32,960 nucleotides of DNA from a bacterium (GTDB lineage Bacteria > Elusimicrobiota > Elusimicrobia > UBA1565): assembly GCA_004322435.1 (NCBI GenBank), contig SCTT01000028.1, positions 1 through 32,960 of the forward strand, in the 5' to 3' direction. The translations under genes and the position numbers were made by a program. The notes under the pieces were generated by a model, which worked only from the letters and a program-made list of their open reading frames with translations, was not told the DNA's origin and searched no databases. This document shows, in pieces, positions 28,653 to 32,960 of this stretch; the stretch's first letter is position 1, and each line of letters begins with the position of its first letter.

Positions 28653-28686
28653 GGCTTCTTAATTCCTTCATAATCCCGAAACATCC

Positions 28687-28702
28687 CCTTGACAAGTCAA
28701 GG
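28687..28702 (+). promoter_or_regulatory. Dyad overlapping the -35 box, possible operator
   Basis: CCTTGAC and GTCAAGG form perfect 7-base arms around a central AA. The left arm contains most of the -35 hexamer, so a dimeric regulator bound here would affect polymerase access. The two-base centre makes a DNA operator more likely than an RNA hairpin, and the element lies upstream of the predicted transcript. Part of the symmetry could be coincidental. Confidence 0.4.
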
Positions 28703-28716
28703 AATCGGCCTATACT
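28689..28716 (+). promoter_or_regulatory. Sigma70-type promoter for the PorV-like gene
   Basis: A perfect -35 box TTGACA (28689-28694) and a -10 box TATACT (28711-28716) are separated by 16 bases. An A+T-rich stretch (28658-28680) just upstream could serve as an UP element. Transcription would start near 28723, leaving a leader of about 150 nt before the ATG at 28875. It follows the giant gene's stop by 36 bases, in the only A+T-rich pocket of this part of the window. Confidence 0.75.
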
Positions 28717-28742
28717 TCAGGGGTAGGGTCCCGGCCAGGCCG

Positions 28743-28781
28743 GGGGCGCGCGACTACGGGGAGACGTGCCAAGCGCGCCCC
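28743..28781 (+). other. Strong hairpin in the 5' leader
   Basis: GGGGCGCGC (28743-28751) pairs perfectly over nine bases with GCGCGCCCC (28773-28781), around a 21-nt loop. It lies between the predicted transcription start and the riboswitch aptamer. A competing hairpin upstream (CCCGGC at 28730-28735 with GCCGGG at 28739-28744) shares two of its bases. The leader could therefore fold in alternative ways; function unknown. Confidence 0.5.
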
Positions 28782-28793
28782 GCGACCGACGGG

Positions 28794-28874
28794 CGATAAC
28801 GGCAAACTCGGCGTAAGCCGAGGGCGCAAAGCCATGACCCTTGCGTAGGCGAGGGCGTCAGGCTACCGAACTCG
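28794..28874 (+). ncRNA. Cyclic di-GMP-I (GEMM-I) riboswitch
   Basis: The core matches GEMM-I landmarks in order: ACGGCAAAC; a perfect 6-bp stem CTCGGC/GCCGAG (28807-28812 with 28817-28822) capped by the GNRA tetraloop GTAA; GGCGCAAAGCC (28823-28833); a second hairpin CCCTTGC/GCGAGGG (28838-28844 with 28849-28855); and the closing GGCTACCGAA (28861-28870). CGG (28800-28802) pairs with CCG (28866-28868). An outer CGA/TCG pairing (28794-28796 with 28872-28874) would reach the base before the ATG at 28875, so translational control is likely. The G at 28802 appears to occupy the ligand-specificity position (G20 of the Vibrio Vc2 aptamer), favouring c-di-GMP over cGAMP; that mapping is by eye. A covariance-model search against RF01051 would decide the call. 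Confidence 0.8.
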
Positions 28875-30482
28875 ATGGCCAACGGCGTCTGGGGGATTAC
28901 CCCCAAGAAGAACCGGCCTGCCGGAGCGCTTAAGAGCGCTTCGGCCGCGGCGTTCCTCGCGATTTTCTCCGTGTCCGCCCGCGCCGCCGAATCCGGCGGC
29001 CAGCCGGGCGCCTTCCTGCAGTACGGCGTGGGCGCCCGGGCCCTGGCCATGGGCGGCGCCTTCTACGCCATCGCCGACGACGCCACCGCCGCCTACTGGA
29101 ACCCCGCCGGTCTGGCCTACCTGCAGCGCAAAGAGATCACCACGATGCAGGCGACCCTCTTCCAGCAGACCAGCTTCAACTACATGGGCTACGCCCACCC
29201 CACCACCACCAAGGGCACCTACTCGCTGGGCATCACCCAGCTGACCTCCAACGGCTTCGAGAAGGTCAACGCCACCTTCGACCCGGCGACCGGCGAGGCG
29301 ACCAAGATCGACAAGGCGGGCTCCTTCGCCGACACGCAGCGCGCGATCTCCTTCGCGTGGGGCCGCGAGGCCACCGAGACGATGTCCTTCGGCCTCGCGT
29401 TCAAGCAGGTCTCCCGCCAGCTCGACTCCTCCTCGGACTCCCACCTGGCCATGGACATCGGGGCGATGCGCGTCATGGGCCCCAACTACCGCCTGGCCCT
29501 CGGCGTCCAGAACGTGTTCTCGAAGGCCGGCGGCGACACCGCCGACCGCCTGCCGGTGATCCTGAAGCTCGGCAACAGCGTGCGCGCGTTCAAGGACCGC
29601 CTGGTGCTGGGCTTCGACCTGCAGAAGTCCCAGACCGCCGACCTCAACTGGCGCTTCGGCGGCGAGTACTGGGCGGCGCGCTGGTTCGCCTTCCGCTTCG
29701 GCCTCCTGGCCGCCCCGACCATCCAGGAGACCGACTTCGGCTTCGGCCTGCGCTTCCGCCGCGTGCAGCTGGACCTCGCGCAGGGCATCCACGACCTCGG
29801 GGCCTCGACCCGGATGTCCGTGACCTTCCGCTTCGGCCGCTCCCGCGACGACCGCTCCGAGGACCAGATCAAGAACCTCATCCAGCAGGGCTTCGAGGCC
29901 TTCCGCGAGGGCGACTTCTCGCTGGCCACCCTGCGCCTCAACCAGGCCCTGGACGCGGCGCCCAACAACAAGCAGGTGAAGGCGATGCTGGCCCGCCTGC
30001 AGACCGTGGTCGGCTTCGTCCCGCAGGCGACCGGCGGCGAGGAGTTCCAGACCTACACCCGCAAGGGCGTGATCGCCTACGTGGACGGCCGCGACATGAA
30101 GAGCTCGGTCAACGCGCTGCGCTACGCCTACAACAAGAACCCCAAGGACGAGAAGCTGCTGGGCCTCTTGAACTTGGTCGAGCGCGAAGGCGGCGTCAGC
30201 GAGCTGACCCGCCGCATCGACGGCCCGGACACCTTCACCTTCGTCGACCAGAAGCTCTACGACGCCCGCCAGGCCATCTACGACGGCAAGTACGACCTGG
30301 CCGTGCGCCGCGCGCAGGACATCCTGGACCTCGAGCCCTCGAACGTGACCGCGCTCGAGATCATGGGCTCGTCCTTCTTCCTGATGGAGGAGAAGGCGAA
30401 GGCCAAGGCGGTCTGGAAGCGGGTCCTAGAGCTCGACCCCAAGAACAAGACCGTCGCCGAGTTCATCAAGCAGATTCAGTAG
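28875..30482 (+). CDS. PorV/UPF0164-like outer membrane barrel with C-terminal TPRs
   Basis: 535 residues. A basic n-region (KKNRPAGALK) and hydrophobic core (ASAAAFLAIFSVSA) end at an ARA site near residue 37, a Sec signal peptide. Right after it comes the family signature GVGARALAMGGAFYAIADDA...YWNPAGLAYL (residues about 51-83), characteristic of PorV/PorQ and UPF0164 outer membrane proteins. Alternating strands typical of a FadL-like barrel continue to about residue 320. The rest is helical with three or four TPRs, for example EGDFSLATLRLNQALDAAPNN and GKYDLAVRRAQDILDLEPSN, probably in the periplasm. PorV shuttles C-terminal-domain substrates in type IX secretion, and the giant protein upstream has such a domain. 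ATG 28875 is the only sensible start; no Shine-Dalgarno is visible because the riboswitch abuts it. Expression is predicted to respond to c-di-GMP. Transport of another substrate is possible. Confidence 0.87.
   Translation: MANGVWGITPKKNRPAGALKSASAAAFLAIFSVSARAAESGGQPGAFLQYGVGARALAMGGAFYAIADDATAAYWNPAGLAYLQRKEITTMQATLFQQTSFNYMGYAHPTTTKGTYSLGITQLTSNGFEKVNATFDPATGEATKIDKAGSFADTQRAISFAWGREATETMSFGLAFKQVSRQLDSSSDSHLAMDIGAMRVMGPNYRLALGVQNVFSKAGGDTADRLPVILKLGNSVRAFKDRLVLGFDLQKSQTADLNWRFGGEYWAARWFAFRFGLLAAPTIQETDFGFGLRFRRVQLDLAQGIHDLGASTRMSVTFRFGRSRDDRSEDQIKNLIQQGFEAFREGDFSLATLRLNQALDAAPNNKQVKAMLARLQTVVGFVPQATGGEEFQTYTRKGVIAYVDGRDMKSSVNALRYAYNKNPKDEKLLGLLNLVEREGGVSELTRRIDGPDTFTFVDQKLYDARQAIYDGKYDLAVRRAQDILDLEPSNVTALEIMGSSFFLMEEKAKAKAVWKRVLELDPKNKTVAEFIKQIQ
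28890..28905 (+). other. Small hairpin early in the PorV-like coding region
   Basis: TGGGGG and CCCCCA form a perfect 6-bp stem around ATTA, starting 15 bases after the start codon. It may affect ribosome loading, but could simply be a result of the encoded GITPK sequence. Confidence 0.3.
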
Positions 30483-30498
30483 GAACGCCGGCCGTGAA

Positions 30499-30536
30499 CC
30501 CCGCGCCCTGCCTCCCCCGTACGGCAGGGCGCGGGG
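30499..30536 (+). terminator. 14-bp hairpin after the PorV-like gene, terminator-like without U-tract
   Basis: CCCCGCGCCCTGCC (30499-30512) and GGCAGGGCGCGGGG (30523-30536) are perfectly complementary with a 10-nt loop, 16 bases after the TAG. Position and stability fit a 3' end element. However, G-rich sequence rather than a T-run follows, so it is not a classical intrinsic terminator. It may block 3' exonucleases or act with Rho. Confidence 0.5.
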
Positions 30537-30610
30537 GGGAGGCCTACGGCGCAAGGGGGGCGGATTTCGGTATGAAGGAACTTACGGCGGCTGTTTTCAC
30601 GGCGGAATTT

Positions 30611-30627
30611 ACGCGCTTCGGGCGCGT
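30611..30627 (+). repeat. Inverted repeat with UUCGG loop
   Basis: ACGCGC and GCGCGT pair around TTCGG. The UUCG-type loop is common in stable RNA hairpins, which favours action as RNA. Confidence 0.45.
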
Positions 30628-30628
30628 G

Positions 30629-30663
30629 GCTTCGAGGATTCCACATACGGGAATCCTCGAAGC
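30629..30663 (+). repeat. Perfect 14-bp inverted repeat, 7-base loop
   Basis: GCTTCGAGGATTCC (30629-30642) and GGAATCCTCGAAGC (30650-30663) match without mismatch. It immediately follows the UUCGG hairpin and overlaps the next dyad by three bases, so the two cannot both be fully formed at once. Confidence 0.65.
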
Positions 30664-30698
30664 GGGAGCCCTCTGCGAGGCAGGGTCGGGCTCTCGCT
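30661..30698 (+). repeat. 11-bp inverted repeat with one G-U pair
   Basis: AGCGGGAGCCC (30661-30671) pairs with GGGCTCTCGCT (30688-30698). The only non-Watson-Crick position is a G-T, which is a wobble pair in RNA. That hints at an RNA structure rather than a DNA-binding site. Confidence 0.45.
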
Positions 30699-30713
30699 CC
30701 GCCTGGGACGGCG

Positions 30714-30733
30714 AACTCGCCCCGGGGCGAGTT
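30714..30733 (+). repeat. Perfect 20-bp palindrome
   Basis: AACTCGCCCC is followed directly by its reverse complement GGGGCGAGTT. With no spacer it looks more like a dimeric protein-binding site, although an RNA hairpin with a four-base loop is possible. A DnaA-box-like 9-mer starts at its last base. Confidence 0.6.
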
Positions 30734-30741
30734 GTGGATAA
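30733..30741 (-). promoter_or_regulatory. Single consensus DnaA-box match
   Basis: TGTGGATAA on the + strand is the exact complement of the consensus box TTATCCACA. No second box or A+T-rich unwinding region was noticed nearby, so this is not an origin. It may be chance or a DnaA regulatory site. Confidence 0.25.
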
Positions 30742-30763
30742 GTCGGGGCCTCGGGGGGTCCCT

Positions 30764-30781
30764 ACTGTCCCTGGGGATAGT
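30764..30781 (+). repeat. Near-perfect 18-bp dyad
   Basis: ACTGTCCC and GGGATAGT are arms around a TG centre, with a single G-T position. The arm TACTGTC (30763-30769) also has a perfect alternative partner GACAGTA at 30798-30804. This is the last dyad before the FliF-FliG gene and could be an operator for it. Confidence 0.4.
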
Positions 30782-30833
30782 CGCACTTTGGGGTTAAGAC
30801 AGTACCGTGGGGGGAAAGGGGAGCCGGCCGTTA

Positions 30834-30862
30834 TTGATTCCGTAACAGGGTCCCCGTAACCT
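30834..30862 (+). promoter_or_regulatory. Weak promoter candidate for the FliF-FliG gene
   Basis: TTGATT (30834-30839) and TAACCT (30857-30862) are 17 bases apart. Transcription would start at about the ATG at 30870, implying a leaderless or nearly leaderless message. This fits the absence of a properly spaced ribosome binding site there: AAGG directly touches the ATG. The match to consensus is only moderate. Confidence 0.35.
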
Positions 30863-30869
30863 ATTAAGG

Positions 30870-32849
30870 ATGCGCCGCCACGCGCCCGTCATCGCCTTCG
30901 CTTTGTCCCTGGCTTACGCCGGGGCCCCCGCGCTGGCCCAGATCCAGACGCCCAAGCTCGAGCTCTTGGCCCAGCGCGACGAGATCGCGCGGGCGTCGCG
31001 CGACCGGGTGCAGAAGGAGATCCTCGACCGCCTCTTCGGCGAGGGCCAGACCTCCACCTTCGTCGACGTGGAGCTCGAGCTGAAGGCCAGCCGGCGCGAG
31101 AACCTGCGCTTCGGCGCCGGCTCGGCCGAGAAGAACAAGATCAAGGAGACCCCGGACGCGAACGTCATCAAGACCGAGAACATCCTGCCCGGCGTCCCGC
31201 GCCCGAAGAACCTGCTCGAGACGCCCAAGGAGCACATGCCGGAGGCCGCGCAGAGCCAGACCGCCCAGCAGACGAAGACCGACCAGGAGGAGACCTACAC
31301 CCAGGAGCTGGTGTTCAAGAAGTTCTCGGTGACGGTCATCCACGACGTGAAGCTCTCGACGGAGACCGCCAAGCTCGCCGCGGCCCGGGAGCTCATCGTG
31401 CAGGCGCTCAAGGCCTACGACGTCAAGCCCGACGACGTCGTCTTCCGGGAAGCCGCCTACAAGGCCGCGGCCGCGAAGGACTGGAAGGAGGAGCTCAAGG
31501 AGCCCAAGGTCTACCTGCCGCTTTTGTACGCTCTGCTCACCACGCTGTTCTTGGCCTTCCTGTTCGGGCCGCTGGCCAAGTTCTTCAAGCGCTACGTCGA
31601 GGCCCTGGTGCAGAAACCCGCGGCCGAGATCAACGTCGAGTCGAACATCACGCCGCCCGAAGACGAAGGGAAGGGCAAGGGCGGCGACCTCGAGGAGATT
31701 TTGAAGAGCCAGGTGGAGATGCTCGTGGGGCGCAAGCCCTCCGAGCCGTCGCCGCCGCCCCCGCCCCCGCCGCCCGAGGACGAGGACGAAGAGGGGGAGG
31801 ATGGAGCCATGGCGAAAAAAGAGCCGTTCGCGTACATCAACGAGACCAACCTCAAGAACCTCGCCAACCTGTTCTTGCTGCGGGCCGAGGAGCCCTGGCT
31901 GGTCGCGGTCGTCCTGAGCTACCTGCGCCCCGAGTACGCCCGCCAGGTGCTGACGGCGCTCCCGGTGGAGCTGCAGGCCAAGGTGGCGCTCGAGGCGCTC
32001 AAGATCCGCCAGGTCACCAAGGAGCAGGTCCTCGCCATCGACTCGGACATCAAGGAGAACATCGACTACGTGGTCGGGGGCATCGAGCGCCTGATCCAGA
32101 TGCTCGAGGAGGCCGACCCGCGCACGCGCGCGAACATCCTGGACTATCTGCAAAACGACAAGCCGGCCGTCTTCGAGTACGTCCGCAAGCAGATCCTGAT
32201 CTTCGAGGACGTCGCCCGCTTCCCCGACCGCGAGATGCAGGTCATCGTGCGCGGCCTCAAGGCCGAGCAGATGGCCAAGGCCCTGCACGGGGCCTCCCCC
32301 GAGGTCGCCAACAAGTTCTTCTCGAACATGTCGGCCGGAGCGGCCTCGCTCGTCAAGGAGCAGATGGAGTACCAGCGCGACCTGACCGCCTCGCAGACCG
32401 AGGAGGAGCGCGCGCGCATCATGGACGCCATCAAGCTCCTCGAGAAGGAGGGCAAGATCTCCATCCGCGGCTCGGGCGCCGAGGCGGGGGGCTTCCACCA
32501 GGTCATCGCCACGGAGTCCGTGCGCGGCCCGCGGCGCATGCCCGGGCCGGCGGCGGCGCCGACGGCCGCCTCGGAGGACCCGCAGCTCGCGCGGCGCTGG
32601 TACGAGTCCGGCAAGGAGGCGCTCGACGCGGGCGACGTCGACGGCGCGGTCAAGTCCCTGCGCCAGGCCGTCGACCTCGACCATACTTTGGCCGACGCCT
32701 TCTCGGCCTTGGGGCGCGCGCTCTACCAGCAGGGCCGCTATTCCGAAGCCATCCTCTATTATGAGAGCTTCTTGAGGCTCAAGCCCGACCCCGAGCTGCA
32801 GGCTTGGGTCGACAACGTGAAAGCGTCGCAGGCCGGAACCGGAGCCTAA
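30870..32849 (+). CDS. FliF(C-terminal)-FliG(M+C)-TPR fusion, flagellar-ring relic
   Basis: 659 residues. A signal peptide ends at ALA-QIQ (about residue 24). Residues about 45-205 match the FliF C-terminal periplasmic ring-building region: EILDRLFGEGQTSTFVDVELE, a hydrophilic insertion, then KKFSVTVIHDVKLS and VKPDDVVF. A membrane helix follows (about 216-237, LPLLYALLTTLFLAFLFG), then a cytoplasmic tail with a proline run and an acidic linker. From residue 314 the sequence is FliG middle domain (EEPWLVAVVLSYLRPEYARQ, VGGIERL), then FliG C-terminal domain (FEDVARFPDRE, ALHGAS, SNMSAGAA, LLEKEGKISI) to about 540, then two TPRs (569-655). FliF's first membrane helix and first ring domains and FliG-N are absent; FliG-N normally binds FliF, which covalent fusion makes unnecessary. 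No other flagellar gene is in the window. Likely an inner membrane ring; whether it rotates is unknown. The upstream frame stops at 30843, so ATG 30870 is the start. Confidence 0.85.
   Translation: MRRHAPVIAFALSLAYAGAPALAQIQTPKLELLAQRDEIARASRDRVQKEILDRLFGEGQTSTFVDVELELKASRRENLRFGAGSAEKNKIKETPDANVIKTENILPGVPRPKNLLETPKEHMPEAAQSQTAQQTKTDQEETYTQELVFKKFSVTVIHDVKLSTETAKLAAARELIVQALKAYDVKPDDVVFREAAYKAAAAKDWKEELKEPKVYLPLLYALLTTLFLAFLFGPLAKFFKRYVEALVQKPAAEINVESNITPPEDEGKGKGGDLEEILKSQVEMLVGRKPSEPSPPPPPPPPEDEDEEGEDGAMAKKEPFAYINETNLKNLANLFLLRAEEPWLVAVVLSYLRPEYARQVLTALPVELQAKVALEALKIRQVTKEQVLAIDSDIKENIDYVVGGIERLIQMLEEADPRTRANILDYLQNDKPAVFEYVRKQILIFEDVARFPDREMQVIVRGLKAEQMAKALHGASPEVANKFFSNMSAGAASLVKEQMEYQRDLTASQTEEERARIMDAIKLLEKEGKISIRGSGAEAGGFHQVIATESVRGPRRMPGPAAAPTAASEDPQLARRWYESGKEALDAGDVDGAVKSLRQAVDLDHTLADAFSALGRALYQQGRYSEAILYYESFLRLKPDPELQAWVDNVKASQAGTGA
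31793..31811 (+). promoter_or_regulatory. Internal ribosome binding site and ATG at the FliG junction
   Basis: GGGGGAGG (31793-31800) lies eight bases before an in-frame ATG (31809-31811). That ATG opens MAKKEPFAYINETN, exactly where the FliG-like part begins. The gene's own start at 30870 has no comparable site. The site may yield a separate 346-residue soluble FliG-TPR protein alongside the fusion, or be a remnant of two formerly separate genes. Confidence 0.55.
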
Positions 32850-32850
32850 C

Positions 32851-32960
32851 ATGGCAGACATCCCGCCCCCTCCCCCACCCCCCGGCGGCTCGGGCCGCCC
32901 GCCCGGACCGCCGCCGCCCCCGCCGGGCGGGGCGCCGCGCAGCACGCCGCCGCCCGCGGC
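32851..32960 (+). CDS. Polyproline-rich protein, truncated by window end
   Basis: ATG at 32851 starts one base after the preceding TAA, with GGAG six bases upstream, so it is surely co-transcribed with the FliF-FliG gene. The 36 visible codons read MADIPPPPPPPGGSGRPPGP and continue with further proline runs. There is no signal peptide, so the N-terminus is probably cytoplasmic. It is too short to assign a family. The run of seven prolines from codon 5 should need elongation factor P. The FliF-FliG linker also contains a proline run, so the two proteins may share binding partners (speculative). Confidence 0.75.
   Translation, partial: MADIPPPPPPPGGSGRPPGPPPPPPGGAPRSTPPPA

Larger units (their letters stand above)
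30483..30869 (+). other. 387-base non-coding region packed with inverted repeats
   Basis: No convincing gene lies here. The stretch holds at least six dyads one after another (described separately), one consensus DnaA-box match and a weak promoter at its right end. A 95-codon frame at 30572-30859 lacks a ribosome binding site and runs through the palindromes, so I do not call it. The region separates the PorV-like gene from the FliF-FliG gene. Possible roles are a structured leader RNA, a small RNA, or a cluster of protein-binding sites. Confidence 0.6.

Noticed and set aside
28653-28686. Intrinsic terminator for the giant gene
   Set aside because: The sequence after the stop is A+T-rich but shows no stable stem followed by a T-run. 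Termination may be Rho-dependent or absent.
28723-28793. A second, tandem c-di-GMP aptamer in the leader
   Set aside because: The region folds into strong GC hairpins but has no GCAAAGCC core or GNRA-capped stem of the GEMM type.
30572-30859. 95-codon frame starting MKELTAAVFTAEF between the two complete genes
   Set aside because: No properly spaced ribosome binding site, it runs through several perfect palindromes, and its later part is low-complexity. I see no protein-level signal.
30870-32849. Part of a normal flagellar operon
   Set aside because: No FliE, FlgB/C, FliH, FliI or FliM neighbours are visible. The gene lacks the FliF N-terminal half and FliG-N and carries TPRs, so a canonical flagellum gene is unlikely, though genes beyond the right edge are unseen.

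Overview
The window is dense, very GC-rich coding DNA read entirely on the + strand. It holds one giant open reading frame that runs in from beyond the left edge, two complete genes and the start of a fourth. I see no tRNA, rRNA, CRISPR array, insertion sequence or phage integration module. A diderm bacterium is certain from the exported beta-barrel protein. The mixture of a giant repeat protein, PorV-like/TPR outer membrane proteins, YPNPF-type C-terminal domains and a flagellar-ring relic suggests an uncultivated lineage such as Elusimicrobiota, or possibly Omnitrophota. That placement is an inference, not read from a marker gene.

Bases 1-28652 encode at least 9,549 residues (roughly 1 MDa) of one modular surface protein. 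The order is about 33 Ig-like modules of 115-160 residues, each with a (Y/F)W(N/D)G-type signature; then about 21 modules built around LLPGET...GKTG...D.FWN; then longer repeats with acidic WxDxNxDGxLD-type loops, interrupted by four small inserted modules; then DxNxDG repeats, two fibronectin-III-like domains and a C-terminal YPNPF domain resembling type IX secretion type-A sorting domains or FlgD-like Ig domains.

Bases 28653-28874 hold a near-consensus sigma70 promoter overlapped by a dyad, then a roughly 150-nt leader ending in a GEMM-I (cyclic di-GMP-I) riboswitch aptamer that finishes five bases before the next start codon. The controlled gene (28875-30482) is a PorV/UPF0164-like outer membrane beta-barrel with a TPR C-terminus. 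PorV is the outer membrane shuttle for proteins carrying C-terminal sorting domains in type IX secretion, so its position next to the giant protein is suggestive.

Bases 30483-30869 are non-coding and packed with inverted repeats. Bases 30870-32849 encode a rare architecture: signal peptide, the periplasmic C-terminal part of the flagellar MS-ring protein FliF, a membrane segment, FliG middle and C-terminal domains without FliG-N, and TPRs. Several residues known to matter for flagellar torque are not conserved, and an excellent internal ribosome binding site precedes an in-frame ATG at the FliG junction. One base after its stop a polyproline-rich gene begins and runs off the right edge.

Taken together the locus could encode an undescribed envelope system: a giant adhesin, a c-di-GMP-controlled outer membrane partner, and an inner membrane ring derived from the flagellar MS/C-ring. 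The individual domain calls are well supported by eye; the functional link between them is a hypothesis.
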